From Chrysogorgia sp. JL179-B06 (taxonomy: Eukaryota > Cnidaria > Anthozoa > Scleralcyonacea > Chrysogorgiidae), in NCBI GenBank assembly GCA_035772405.1, contig JAYKKM010000147.1, positions 2,582,001 through 2,646,000 on the forward strand: DNA of 64,000 nucleotides. The letters are read 5' to 3'. Every line of letters starts with the position of its first letter. Position 1 is the stretch's first letter. This document shows, in pieces, positions 18,396 through 30,323 of this stretch. Under the pieces are notes generated by a model. The model was not told where the DNA came from and ran no database searches. It saw only the letters and a list, made by a program, of their open reading frames with translations. The position numbers were made by a program, and so were the translations under genes.

Positions 18396-20264
18396 CAGTA
18401 CTGCTCAGAAATAACCTAACCAAAAACGCGTTCTGAACGCGTTCCGAACGCGTTCCAGAACGCGTTCCGAACGCGTTCCAGTTTTCAGGCTATACATGTC
18501 GTGATCAGTTCGGCCATATCCGGAAATTGTCGTCACTTTACGATTCGTATCGTCATCTTGTTTCATATCGTCGCTCCGCCATATTTACTGAATACAAGAG
18601 ATATTTTACGATGACAAAGCTTTCATTATATGCAAGAAAAAGAGTAATTTCTTTGATATATGCTGGAGTAAAGATTCCAAAAATAAAAGATACTCTAATC
18701 GAGGAAGGAATTAAAATCTCAAGATCGGCAATCTGTCTTTTTCTTTTGCGATATCGAATGAGTGGTCAATTGAACGATGCTCCTCGCAGTGGTCCAAGGC
18801 CAAAAGTGACAGAAGAACATCAAATGTATAGACGAATATGACTCAGATCGCGGGTTATCCAGGCGAAACAAATTATGGACAAAACGTCTTCAAGTTCCTC
18901 CATAATTTATTTGACCATGCCGCGGTTTGGTTTTCGAACTCTTGTTTGGTTCACGATCTCTTGCGCATTGCTGACCGCCTACACAGCTTGTGATACGAGT
19001 AGTTTAGTTCGCTACAACCTTAAGTCGTTTCGCTACACTACCGTATACACGAGTCTAATATGAATTTATATCTACGGATTATGTTTTGCTTCGTCCGAAC
19101 ATAAGCATGTAAACATGTCAATCAAAAACGGCCTTCGAACATGAAATACCCCGGCCGACGATATCACGAGAGTATAAAGTTAAAAAGTAGAGTGCGCGTA
19201 GACAGGGTTTTGGATATATAACAAAGTGAAAAGGTGGTAAAGGCGTATCAAGATTTTTAGTGACGAAATACTAACGTTTCGAGCGGAGCCCTTCATCAGA
19301 GTAAGACGTCCGCTCGAAACGTCAATATTTCGTTACTAGAAATCATGGCAGTTTACCACCTTTACCACCTTGAGTGAAAACAATAAGTGATAATTCATAA
19401 AGATGTTGCCGCGTGCCCATTACAAACTTTACCCCGCACTAGCCAATATTCTATTCGCTCTCAATTTCTATGAGATGATAGATGGTCATTTATCACATCA
19501 TGAGAAATCTCGAGCTCATAATCTTTAAATATAAATTCGCCATCGACAATCATAAAGGTACGCAGGCTCTGGGTACGAGATTGATTACATATTTATCATA
19601 GCATATTTCAAGATTAAAATTCAGAATAATTTCCAACTGACATGAAACCAAAACGAAACATAAACGTATAGATGTAAACTCATATTAGTGTAGAAAACGA
19701 CTTACCAATAAACCATTAAAACGAAATCGTTTGTTGGTAAGTCGACACATACAGTTGTTACGCTCGAAGCGAAACGACTTTGTGTTACATACTATAGCAA
19801 AACGACTTCAGGTTGTAGCGAAACGACTTGTAGCGAAACGACATGTCTATTGTCATTGCACACATTACAATGTGCATGCATGCGAAGCATGGAATTTTTA
19901 TAGCGGTCGTTTTAATTCACAGATGAATAAAATAAAGATTTGATGAGTGTTTTTTAATAAACACAGAGCGTTCATATAAAAAGGTACCAACCATCCGTCC
20001 ACAACCCTGATGTTTTTAAAAAATATATGGCGCCGCGTGATAATCAAACACGGAGTAAAATTTATATTAAGCCAGTGTCTGAACTACTGACTCAGTCATT
20101 ACTTATGCGCAACTCTCATTCACTCTCATCATTGATTGATCCAAGCCACAAGTCTCAAGTTCATACATTCTTCGTATAAATGTGGCTCCGGAACGCGTTC
20201 TGGATCGCGAAGGGAACGCGTTCTGGACGAGAACGCAGCGTTAGGTTATTTCTGAGCAGCACTC
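18396..20264. mobile_element. Tc1/mariner-like transposon, copy B
   Basis: TA-flanked like copy A. The right subterminal array lost two repeats (23 bp). Confidence 0.88.
18611..18841 (+). pseudogene. Tc1-like transposase HTH fragment
   Basis: Copy of 7881-8111. Confidence 0.73.
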
Positions 20265-20266
20265 TA

Positions 20267-21154
20267 CACAGCACCTACAATGTATTGAAGATATAATAGA
20301 TTCACACAATGTTGGTTGTATGATTTTGCGGATGATTGTCAGATGTATCTAGCTTTTAATTCTGGTGATAAGACATTCGCAATGGAGAAATTAAGAACAC
20401 GTATTAATGATATCATTATTTGGAACAAAAGGAATAAATTGTTATGTAATCCAGGAAAGACTGAAATCATCCATTTTTCATCACGCTTTACCAATAATTC
20501 ACCTATACACACCTTTACTATTGGTTCGACTGACATCAAACTTACAAATCAATTTAGTAATCTTGGTGTCATTTTCGATTCAAATTTAAATTTCCGTCCG
20601 CATATTAACAATATATGTCGCGCGTCATCACTGGCAGGAAGGAACATTGGTCGTATTCGAAAGTATCTCTCCAGAGATCAGATAGGTAGACTGATACATG
20701 CGTTTATAGCATCAAAGTTGGATTATTGTAACAGTCTGTTATATGGCCTTCCCTCCAGTGATATAAACAAACTGCAGCGAATCCAAAATATTGCAGTCAG
20801 GTTATTAACTGGTGCCAAACGCAGAGATAGTATCACGGAAATTCTTGAGAAATTACACTGGCTACCAATAAAAGAACGGATTGTTTTTAAGATTTTATTG
20901 ATCACGTATAAAGCTATACACAACATGGCTCCTATTTATATATCCGACCTTCTCACAAAGTACATTCCAGCACGAAATCTGAGATCTGCCAGTAAGTCAC
21001 TCCTGCAAGTAAGTCAACTCTCTGCCAGTAAGACACTCCTTGTAAGGTGCAGACTCAAACCTATGGACAAAGATCGTTCTCGTATGCTGCTCCATACCTA
21101 TGGAATTCCCTCCCAGAAGATATTAAAAATTCTAATAATATAAGTCTGAATTGA
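20267..21154 (+). pseudogene. LINE reverse transcriptase, C-terminal half
   Basis: Copy of 9560-10447 with a few substitutions, e.g. NPGKTE for NPEKTE and SNLGVIFDSNLNF. Confidence 0.88.
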
Positions 21155-21462
21155 CTTTATTATTGTATTTGGAAACATATTTTTAATCATAATTTAAACT
21201 TAGTATATATTTTAGGATCATTGTAAAAAGCATTGAGACTTCGGTTTAATTTTTTTTTTTTTTAATTTTTTTTTTTTTTATAATAATAATAAAATTTTTA
21301 TTCAATATATTCTCTATAATACAAATTTCTTAAAAATCTAAAAATATTCTTCAAGTAATTTAAATATATATATGAACATAATAAAATAGCAAGAAAAGAT
21401 TAGAAGATACAGAAACAAAAACAAAACATAAAAAATAAAATATAAAAAATAAGTATGAAGTT

Positions 21463-22824
21463 CTAAGATAATCGACTTTCTGCAATAGTAAGTTCGATGT
21501 TTGTATCCGAGGATCGATGTGCCGATGATGCTCTAGTGCCTCTAATGCATGAAATAGCAGATCTAAGTAGGGCAAACGAGAGCGAGCATCGCATCCAGGC
21601 TAGAGTGGTATTATATTCAGTTTTATGTTTGAATGCCAGCAACTCCGCCAATCTCTTGTATGCTACAGTCGTTTCTTTACTGATTCCCCCAGTTGTCGAG
21701 AACACCAAAGGCGTGAAAGAGGCATGCTCAACTTCTCTGATCCTATCTCCGTATTCTCTCTTCTTGGCTTGTTCTTGTCTGCGGTATAAGGCTGCGATGC
21801 TTGTGTTGCGATAGCTCGGCGCGTTCGGGTGAAACACCCTTACATCAAAAAATGCGCTCTGCTGGCGACACCAAAAGCCTTTTGCCTTAATATCCGCTCT
21901 AGCTTCTTCTCGTCTGTTTGCTGTTCGGGGAAGAATGTTCTCACCAGATAAAGGTTGTAGCTGCGGTTCTTTCTCAGTCTCGGTGCAAACTTCCTTCAGC
22001 CAATCTGCTGTCAAATCACGGATTTCATTGTGACGGACGATAGTCATTCCACCATGTGGGCAGATCATGGCATGATCAGTCGAAAAACTTGCACCACATA
22101 CACAGTGATGGGCAAGGTTTTTCAACTGCCACCCATATCTTAAGCTGAGGGCATCGCGAAACTCACCCTTATTGAGGCTAAAACCTTGATCTTTCAATGG
22201 TAGGGTAGTTAACCATGATGAGGAGCCTTTTTCATTTACTAGATCCATAGATCGTTGCTTATTCTGTGGCAAGCTTTCTCTGACTTCTGCAGCTACACGC
22301 GCGTGATGTTGGTTCTTCTGTTGACGCAAATTGCTTTTAATGTCCTGCAGTTCCGGTTTTCTGTAAGATTCCGTTTGGTTAATAATCATTTCTTTCAGAG
22401 GCGCAGCAATCTTTTGGGAGGCGTCGAACTGGGTGTTTGCAGCTGCAACTGGATTTATGATGTTAAGTCCACCGAGGCGAGTTGGTAGAGAAAGTAGTTT
22501 CCTTTCTTGGGACGAGCATTTATCTCTACCTGTAAGGGCTGGGATGAATTTCTCGTTGATGGCATCTTCAATTGGCTGGAAGAGACTGTCAATGTTGCCA
22601 ATTGTTCGCATGATGTATTGCCATTTTCCCATAATAGCATGAGTAAAGGCAGCATAAGCTGCATGTGGGTACATTTCAGCTATTTTAGACAGAGCTAACA
22701 TTTCATTTACCCACTTTTCCACCTTCTTTACTACATATTCTTCGACAAAGTTGGATGTACCAATGGCAGCTCCAAGTATCTTCTGGCCTTCAGAAGTAAT
22801 TTCAATTCCAGATCCTTCGAACAT
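21463..22824 (-). pseudogene. R2-like ORF, C-terminal part: zinc knuckle and RLE
   Basis: 453 codons, in the same frame as the RT part (22927-24762) and separated from it only by one TAG. After the RT thumb come C241-x-C243, H251, C255 (CCHC knuckle), then RAD311 and FFD327VRV, which fit the PD-(D/E)xK arrangement of restriction-like endonucleases, and a conserved tail (VFSTTGGISKETT). It ends at residue 453 with a normal stop. Confidence 0.8.
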
Positions 22825-22926
22825 TTCGTTGGCCTTCTCAACAAATTCCGGTTTGACTATCAGTGTGGTTTTACTAGCATTTGGAAAGTAGCCAAAACCA
22901 GGACCTCCATCAGTGAGATGTTGCCA

Positions 22927-24762
22927 CTAACTCTTTAGTGCTTGCAAACTTCCTGCTGCAGTCGAGTCATCCGCAAACCATACTTGCTTTACGTCTGGAT
23001 CTTCTCGCCTTAATCTTTTGATTAGCGGTGTTATGGCTAGGGCATACATAGCCATCGCCAGAGGATCACCCTGGGTGATTCCCTCCATGGATGAGATTTC
23101 TCCTCCCCCGGTAACGAATAGCCTGATTGGTTTGGTATAGGTGTTGTGTAGCATAGTTGACATAGCAGGGCATATGATTTGGATGTTGTGAAGGGCTGCT
23201 TGACGATTAATAGTGTTAAAGGCATGTGTGGCATCTACTAGTAGAAACGCTTCAGTTTCTTCCGATGTTCCAATTTCCTTCATGGCATGAACAGCAGCCT
23301 CGCACCCTGCTTCGTGGCCAGCACAAGTTTGGAGAGCCCCAGCAGCTGATTTGACATCCTCGCCCACTACTTTGAGAATAGATTTCGCAATTATTCGTCT
23401 GGGGACCTCGCCAATCCCAATTGGTCTCACTCCTGGATCTTTATCTAATGGGATTAGGCGGCATGCAACGAATGCTGATATGCCATCAGGATTCACAGGT
23501 GTCGTGCATAAACGTCGTGCCACTCCAGCCATAGCATTACAAAGATCTACGGAAGCGCTTTTGAACGATGAACAAAATCGGCGCCACAAGTAGGCATCTA
23601 CCCCCGATGGACCAGCAGCGCCCTGTGTTCTATTCGCCGCTTGCCTTATACTATCTCCAGTTATCCTTTCAAAGATGATAGGATCATGGCATATTGTGTC
23701 TTCTTCTAATTCTGTAAGAAGTGTTTCTGGTGGTGGTATCATTCCTTCAGGATGTTTCTCTATCAGGACGTCGCGGGTAGTTTGCCAAATGGTATTACCA
23801 TTTTCATCCGTTCCCGTGGGTATCAGGTCATCAATAGATAGAAGGCCGCCTTTTTCGGCGTTAGAAATTAGACGATCGGCCTGGTTAGTTTTTCCCTGCA
23901 GCATGAGGCGACTAAAGCCTCGAGCAATCTTCTCAAACTCAACCGTCCTCTGTGTGTTTGATTTGAGATGCTTTTGAATGCATTTCCCTTCATTTAGAAG
24001 TGTGCCGATATTCCCTTCTGACCAGAGCTTCAATCTTCTTTCTAGATGGTTTGAATGTTCCTTTGTCTTGCTCTTGGCGTGTGGCTTTTGCAATAAGAGA
24101 CATTGCATAACAAAGCTAGCTTTTAGGGCAACGCGTTCGAGTGCACTACCATCAGCATAAGATTGATACAACCTTGCCAGCTCTCGTATAAATGATTTGC
24201 CAACTTTCCCGGACGGTATTAAGAAAATATTACGCTTCCAATGAACGATCGCTTCATATGCTCTATCTACCCGTTGGCAGAAAGCATTTCCATTTACTTC
24301 CCCCCATTGAAAGTCACTCTCATCGTGTAGAAGAACGCTTTCATTGTTATTTGGTTCCTCGGGGGCTTCGTCGCTCTCGGTATAATGAATAACAGGTTGA
24401 TTCGACTGTTCGGTTTCTATTGATGCGAGAAGAATGCCGCTATTAGCATTTTCGTTTATGCAAATCTGGTCTGCAATATCTTCGATCGTCGCCACATCAG
24501 CGTGTAGAAGAACGCTTTCATTGTTATTTGGTTCCCCGGGGACTTCATCGCTCTCGGTATAATGAATAACAGGTTGATTCGATTGTTCGGTTTCTATTGA
24601 TGCGAGAAAAATGCCGCTATTAGCATTTTCGTTTATGCAAATCTGGTCTGCATTATCTTCGATCATCGCCCACGTCGGCATTTTCGGCCTCGCCATTTTC
24701 TTGCGAAACAATGCTTTCTTGTAGATTTCGGTTTTCATTTCCACTCGAAGATGCCCCAACAT
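22927..24762 (-). pseudogene. R2-like ORF, central part: reverse transcriptase
   Basis: 611 codons. The RT palm is visible: VRPIGIGEVPRRIIAKS, motif A LLVD510ATHAFNTINR, motif B EGITQGDP (565-567) and motif C FADD (DD 598-599). It ends at a TAG (22927-22929) where a Trp codon is likely, because coding similarity continues in frame for 34 codons to 22824. The N-terminal 38 residues of this frame (before the IEDNADQ region) are out of frame relative to the true upstream ORF. Confidence 0.85.
24324..24678 (-). repeat. 177-bp tandem duplication inside the R2-like ORF
   Basis: Two copies (24324-24500 and 24501-24678) encode ADQICINENANSGI...NNNESVLLH twice. 177 bp is 59 codons, so the duplication is frame-neutral. 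The 5' copy has one extra G (gtgggcga against gtggcga), which causes the frameshift between the Myb-like part and the RT part. Confidence 0.85.
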
Positions 24763-25015
24763 CTCTCCGACTTTTCTCGTAATAGGCAGCTCTGTCTCGC
24801 AAATTCTGAGCTGTTAGACCCATCGAAATATATCCTTTCTCTTCCCATAATTGCTTCATAATCTCCATATACCCAGTTCTTCCACGACCAGTAGCATTAT
24901 CGTTATTTCTTCCATATTGCTCTACAGCTCTTTTACGACATTCCAGTATATCGATGACCATTTGGTTTGTCCATTTTATTCTACCAGAAGCCTTATCTTT
25001 TCTTCTTGGTGGCAT
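24653..25015 (-). pseudogene. R2-like ORF, N-terminal Myb/SANT-like part
   Basis: 120 codons from ATG (MPPRRKDKASG). A Myb/SANT-like fold is suggested by WTNQMVIDILECRKRAVEQ, YMEIMKQLWEEKG and LTAQNLRDRAAYYEK (residues about 14-85), followed by a Ser/Asn/Glu-rich linker. It ends prematurely at the one-base insertion described at 24324-24678. The domain probably binds DNA at the target. Confidence 0.7.
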
Positions 25016-25052
25016 TTTAATTGTATATATACATACGATAAACGCTCACCGA

Positions 25053-25196
25053 TTTATAGGTGTTACCCCGCCGGGTAGCTAATAATTTAGCTAACTTTTA
25101 TTTAGCTAACTTTTATTATTTATATTTATAGGTGTTACCCCGCCGGGTAGCTAATAATTTAGCTAACTTTTATTTAGCTAACTTTTATTATTATTA
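25053..25196. repeat. 72-bp direct repeat in the 5' region of the R2-like element
   Basis: Two tandem copies starting ataggtgttaccccgccggg, each ending with a doubled tttagctaactttta. The second copy merges with the LINE tail sequence aacttttattatt. Confidence 0.85.
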
Positions 25197-25466
25197 TTCA
25201 CATCTCTCAGGAGACGCCCAGTGAGAAAACGGTGTTATTGAAACAACGTCCTCTAGATATGAGTCAAATATTCTACCATTGAATGTCATTCCCAGAGCTA
25301 GGAATCCCCTCAGTTTTGTGAATGTTACCAATATATAACTGCAGCGCAGTAACAGATATTCATGATATGGCTGGCTTCATTCAAATATGCGAGTATATTC
25401 ACAAATCGACCCTCAATCGTTTGAATGTATTACTGCATAGAGATATGAAATCTGAAAAAAATAAAC

Positions 25467-25548
25467 CGTAGTCGGCAGGATTTGAACCTACGCGAGGAAA
25501 CCCCAACAGATTTCTAGTCTGTCGCCTTAACCACTCGGCCACGACTAC
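25467..25548 (-). tRNA. tRNA-Ser(AGA)
   Basis: 82-nt gene with perfect acceptor, AGA anticodon, and variable arm GGGG/CCTC with one wobble. Oligo-T run downstream. Confidence 0.93.
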
Positions 25549-25631
25549 CTATATAGGAAATGAATGCATGCTACTTTAAATTATGCGAAATATACATTTA
25601 CTTAAAATTGAGAAATTGGATTCACTTTAAA

Positions 25632-25703
25632 AGCGAGCGGTTTTTATTGAAACAACGTCCTCTCGATATGCAGTCGAATGCTCTACCATTGAACAACATT
25701 GGC
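25632..25703 (-). pseudogene. tRNA-Cys relic (278 type, best preserved)
   Basis: 72 nt with GCA anticodon (CTGCATA loop) and intact D-arm. Two acceptor mismatches and an A-rich T-arm argue against function. Confidence 0.7.
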
Positions 25704-25839
25704 AGAGAGTCCCCTCGGTTTTGTCAATGTTGCCAATATGTAACTGCTGCGCAGAAACAGATATTCATGATATGGCTGGCTTCATTCAAATATGCGAGTA
25801 TACTCACAGTACCGAGATGTGAAATCTGAAAAAATAAAT

Positions 25840-25922
25840 CGTAGTCGGCAGGATTTGAACCTACGCGAGGAAAACTCCAACAGATTTCTAGTCTGTCGCC
25901 TTAACCACTCGGCCACGACTAC
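25840..25922 (-). tRNA. tRNA-Ser(AGA), second copy in unit C
   Basis: 83 nt. One extra base in the variable arm weakens its stem. Acceptor, anticodon and T-arm are intact. Confidence 0.85.
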
Positions 25923-26007
25923 CTATATATAGGAAATCAATGCATGCTACTTTAAATTATGCGAAAAATACATTTACTTAAAATTGAGAAATTGGATTCA
26001 CTTTAAA

Positions 26008-26079
26008 AGCGAGCGGTTTCTATTGAAACAACGTCCTCTCGATATGCAGTGGAATGCTCTACCATTGAACAACATTGGC
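26008..26079 (-). pseudogene. tRNA-Cys relic (278 type)
   Basis: 72 nt with the same defects as 25632-25703, plus a G-to-C change (TTCCA) in the anticodon stem. Confidence 0.7.
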
Positions 26080-26236
26080 AGAGAGTCCCCTCAATGTTGC
26101 CAATATGTAACTGCTGCGCAGAAGCAGATATTCATGATATGGCTGGCTTCATTCAAATATGCGAGTATACTCACAAATCGAAACTCAATCGTTTGTATAT
26201 TACTGCATAGAGATGTGAAATCTGAAAAAAGTAAAC

Positions 26237-26314
26237 CGTAGTCGGCATGATTTAATACTACGCGACAAACCCCAACAGATTTCTAGTTTGTCTCCTTAAC
26301 CAGACCACGACTAC
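26237..26314 (-). pseudogene. Decayed tRNA-Ser(AGA) (504 type)
   Basis: As 504-581, plus an additional T-stem change (ggcatga). Confidence 0.83.
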
Positions 26315-26758
26315 CTAACCGCGCATCTATTGATACGAAATTTATGCATGCTACTGTAAATTATGCGAAATATCAACTTACTTAAAATCACTTCGTATTG
26401 AAATAACGTTCGTTATGCAGTCGAATTCTCTACCAGTGAGCAACATTGCCAGAGAATCCCCACAGTTTTGTCAATGTTGACAACATACTGCTATGCCGAA
26501 GAAGACGATCTAAAAGTAAATGTAAATCTATAAGCATATAGACGCCCAATAAAAATGATAAATTTTCAAATTGATTGCAGTTACATATATGAGAAATTAC
26601 AAAATGTACGAGAAGGCTAAAAGGGAAATTCAAAAAGACCATGCCATTTAAAAAAACTATGACTAATCCTAATCACAATCCTAATCCTAACCTAATCAAA
26701 GTTAATGAAAAGGTAAAAATTAAGATTCTCCTTTCTTATATTTTTCCAAAATATACGC

Positions 26759-26827
26759 CGTAGTCGGCAGGATTTGAACCTACGCGGAGAAACTTAAACA
26801 TATTTCAAGTATGTCAAACACGAATAC
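26759..26827 (-). pseudogene. Decayed tRNA-Ser(TGA) (1026 type), D-arm deleted
   Basis: As 1026-1107 but 13 nt of the D-arm are missing. Confidence 0.75.
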
Positions 26828-27246
26828 CTAACCAGAGAGTGCAACGCAACTAAGACATATTAGTATAAATTATTCGAAAATTATAATTACTACAATTAAG
26901 AAATTGGATACACCATATTATCTATTATAGAGACTGTGCTTTAGAGATATGTGCAAGAAAATGTTAAAGGAGCGGTCAGTATTCAACCAACGTACTCGCA
27001 ATGCTCTACCACTGAGCTGAACTGGAATTCCTTTGATGTTTTTAAATTTTGTATTTCTGCTGCAACGCAGGCAAAGATAATCGAACAATAAATATAACCG
27101 TCAACATTAAAATCGGATAGGAGATGGCCATCGCGATGCTCATTAGTTCGAGACGTGTATTGATGCAGGTACAGAGGCCAGAGGTGATCTAAAATACAAA
27201 ATACTATGCACAATTATTTAGAAATTCACGAGCATGAAAAAGTAAA

Positions 27247-27318
27247 AGGCAGCGATCGAGATTGAACCAACGACCTCTCGATCTGCAGTGGAATGTTCTA
27301 CTACTGAGCTACACTCCC
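27247..27318 (-). pseudogene. tRNA-Cys relic (1514 type, 72 nt)
   Basis: Keeps full length and GCA loop. Mismatches G3-G70 (acceptor) and C30-C40 (anticodon stem), plus an altered D-arm. Confidence 0.7.
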
Positions 27319-27794
27319 TTTCCATTCGTAAGTTCAATTTGCAATATATACTGCAAAGCAGAGTCACAGAATGTAAGAATAAATAAGTCCCGCCCCTTCA
27401 CATCACTCAGGAAACGCCCAGTGAGAAAACGGTTTGCTATTGAACAACGTCCTCTCGACATGGCTAATCTGGAATCCGTAAACGGTCGGCACCACCTTTA
27501 GTGGTCGGTAGCATCTTTTTATTATGTATATTACAATGGGATTACATAAATATTGATTAATTATCAACCAAATATTTCAAGTTCGCTTGCATAGCTGAGT
27601 GGTCTGTTTATATTTACATGTATTCACATGTGAGGCCTTTACCGTTAGTTATTTCAATTTTGTATAGACTTAGCAGCGCAGAATCAGAGAATGTAACAAT
27701 AAATATGGCTGGCTACATTTAAATATGCCAGTATCCTCACCAATTGAGCTGTATTGCTTTACAGAGATGTGCAGAAATCTCACAAAAAATAAAA

Positions 27795-27876
27795 CGTAGT
27801 CGGCAGGATTTGAACCTACGCGGGGAAACCCCAACAGATTTCGAGTCTGTCGCCTTAACCACTCGGCCACGACTAC
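27795..27876 (-). tRNA. tRNA-Ser(CGA)
   Basis: Gene sequence as 2060-2141. Confidence 0.95.
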
Positions 27877-28365
27877 CCAACCAGATAGTTAAATATAAAA
27901 AAATTGTGCATGCTACTTTAATTTATGCGAAAGATACATTTACTTAAATTCGGTTGATTTTCGCACAGTAAGACTACTCGCGGTGAGATCCTCGTTCGTT
28001 TTTCTGTATAGCTGAACAGAGATGAGAAATCTAAAAAGAAATAATAATATCATGCCAAAAGTACAACTACTTTACTTACCATAAAAAAATTGATTTCACC
28101 ATATTATCTGTTAGTGAAGACTGTGATTTAGAAACCTTGACATAAAAGTAAAAGGAAGTCAAATGCTCTAACCACCGAGCAGCACTGCCTTTAGCGTTAG
28201 TCATTTCAATTTTGTATGTACAGTATGTTCCTGCAGTGCAGAGTCAGAGAGTGTAAAAATAAATATGGATGCCTACATTCAAATATGAGAATATCCTCAC
28301 AAATCGACCCTCGATCGTTTGAATGTATTGCTTTACAGAGATGTGAAATCTCAAAAAAAATAAAA

Positions 28366-28444
28366 CGTAGTCGGCAGGATTTGGACCTACGCGGGGAAAC
28401 CCCAGCTTTCGTGTCTGACTCCTTAACCGCTAGGCCAGGACTAC
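28366..28444 (-). pseudogene. Decayed tRNA-Ser (2625 type)
   Basis: As 2625-2703, with a further T-loop change (ggatttggacc). Confidence 0.8.
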
Positions 28445-28923
28445 ATAACCGCTCTTGTGTTGATAAGAGATGAATGCATGCTACTGTAAATTATGTGAAA
28501 TATCAATTTACTTAAAATCGCTTGATTTTCTAACTTTAAAACTGAAATCGTTATGCAGTCGATTTCTCTACCACTGAGTAACATTGCCAAAGAGTCTTCG
28601 CAATTTTGTCAATGTTGGCAACATACTGCTATGCCGAAGAAGACGATCTAAAAGTAAATTCAAATATAAGTATTGACGCGCCAAACAAAAATGTCAAATT
28701 TTCGAAGGTATAGAAGTTACATATATCAGAAGTTACAAAATGCACGACAAGGCTAAAAAGTCCATGCCATTTTCGATAACTAGTCTAATCCTGATCACAA
28801 TCCTAACTCTAACCGCGATCCTAACATTAAACCTAACCCTAACCGTAGCTAATCCTAACCAAACCAAAAATAAAGAAAAGAAAAAGCGACCCTCCTTCAT
28901 CCATTTCCAAATAAATAATACGC

Positions 28924-29004
28924 CGTAGTCGGCAGGATTTGAACCTGCGCGGGAAACCCCAACAGATTTCAAGTCTGTCGCCTTAACCACTCGGCCACGA
29001 CTAC
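28924..29004 (-). tRNA. tRNA-Ser(TGA)
   Basis: 81 nt, with a perfect T-stem GCAGG/CCTGC here, unlike 6264. The 3' flank again lacks a near oligo-T run. Confidence 0.94.
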
Positions 29005-29148
29005 CTAACCGTAGAAGAACAACGCATGAAGTAATGCATGTTAGTATAAATTATTCGAAAATTATAATTATTACAATTAAGAAATTGGATACACCAGCTT
29101 ATCTATTATAAAGGCTGTGCTTGAGAGATCTGCGCATGGAAACGGAAA

Positions 29149-29220
29149 AGGGAGAAGTCGTTATTCAACCAACTCCCTCTCAATCTGCAGTAGAATGCTA
29201 TACCCCAACGTTGCACTCCT
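29149..29220 (-). pseudogene. tRNA-Cys relic (6489 type)
   Basis: Copy of 6489-6560. Confidence 0.7.
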
Positions 29221-29450
29221 GTTCCTTTATTTAATTTTGCACGTATACTGCATCGCAGGCAAATATAATCTAATATATAACCGTCAACACTAAAATATAT
29301 AACCGTCAACACTAAAATCGGATAGGAGATGGCCAGCGCGATGCTCATTAGTTCGAGATGTGTATTGATGCAGGCACAGAGGCGAGAGATTATATAAAAT
29401 ACAAAATACTATGCACAATTATTTAGAAATTCACGAGATGAAAAAGTAAA

Positions 29451-29522
29451 AGGGAGCGATCGGGATTGAACCAACGACCTCTCGATCTGCAGTCGAATGC
29501 TCTACCACTGAGCTACACTCCC
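29451..29522 (-). tRNA. tRNA-Cys(GCA)
   Basis: Same gene as 6792-6863. Confidence 0.95.
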
Positions 29523-29642
29523 TTTCCTTTCGTAAGTTCAATTTTCAATATATACAGCATAGCAGATTCACAGAATGTAAGAATAAAGAAGGCCCGCCCC
29601 TTCAAGGAGGAAAGGAGAAAACAAAGAAAACATGCTTGTGTT

Positions 29643-30321
29643 CTTTCACGGATTTTAAAACTGTATCCAAAACTGTTATTCAACGAATAATTACAGTCTC
29701 CGACAAAATCCTGTCAATTGGATCCAGTACCAACAAACTTGGTTAAGGAATCTGGGATATTATCGGAAGTTATAACTGATATTGTTAATGGTTCGTTAGT
29801 TGGTGGTGAATTTCCTATAGAGCTCAAGCTAGCTATCCATTGTACGCCCATCAATTAAGAAATCGACTATGGATTCAGAATTATTCTCTAGTTATAGGCC
29901 AATATCACATTTGGCATTTTTATCAAAAACTATTGGGAGAACTGCTGCAAGTCAAATCAATCCTTATCTTGTTGAAAACGATCTTTGTCCTAAGATTCAA
30001 TCTGCTTATCGCAAATTTCATTCAACAGAGACTGCATTACTTAAAGTCTCAAATGATATATTCAGAGCAGTTGATCAGCATCAAGAAGTGGTATTGGTCC
30101 TCCTAGATCTCTCAGCTGCCTTTGACACAATTGACCATCAGATTATTAATAGAAGAATGCAAAATCGCTTTAGTTTTGATGGAAGTGCTCTCAGATGGTT
30201 TAGATCCTATCTACAAGATCGAGTTCAATCTGTTAAAATTGAAAATTCCATATTAAAACCACGTCAAATACGTTATGGTGTCCCTCGAGGCTCAGTCCTA
30301 GGATCACCACTATTCTCTATG
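29643..30321 (+). pseudogene. LINE reverse transcriptase, N-terminal half (frame open across motif A)
   Basis: Here the frame runs uninterrupted for 157 codons from MDSELFSSYRPIS through LDLSAAFDTIDH to GVPRGSVLGS (29869-30342, entering the transposon). All other copies have an extra A near the position equivalent to 30152. Still truncated and split. Confidence 0.88.
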
Positions 30322-30323
30322 TA

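Larger units (their letters stand above)
10731..21250. repeat. Higher-order tandem unit, copy B
   Basis: Copy of 1-10730 with an offset of 10,730 bp. Point differences include 14246 (A to C), 16543 (C to G), 17048 (T to C inside tRNA-Ser-TGA), 20455 (A to G) and a shorter right subterminal repeat in the Tc1-like element (20190-20230). The unit ends where the antisense RLE-type retrotransposon begins. Confidence 0.93.
17676..21250 (+). mobile_element. CR1/Rex1-like LINE, copy B, split by Tc1-like element
   Basis: Same left junction as 6946. Its last about 12 bp before the (TTA)n tail are missing because the antisense RLE-type element inserted there. The tail resumes near 25180. Confidence 0.88.
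21251..25196 (-). mobile_element. RLE-type (R2-like) non-LTR retrotransposon
   Basis: Near full length, antisense to the LINE it entered. At the 3' end it has an A-rich tail (poly-T on plus, 21251-21279). It carries a single long ORF with an N-terminal Myb-like domain, RT, zinc knuckle and a restriction-like endonuclease-like C-terminus, and a 5' region with a 72-bp direct repeat. No APE endonuclease and no 28S rDNA flank are seen. About 12 bp of the target are missing at the insertion site. Confidence 0.85.

Noticed and set aside
21497..21814. Plus-strand ORFs across 21497-24392
   Set aside because: Antisense shadows of the RLE-type retrotransposon ORF.
21251..25196. R2 proper in 28S rDNA
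   Set aside because: No rRNA sequence flanks the element; it lies in a LINE tail, so only an R2-like domain layout is claimed.
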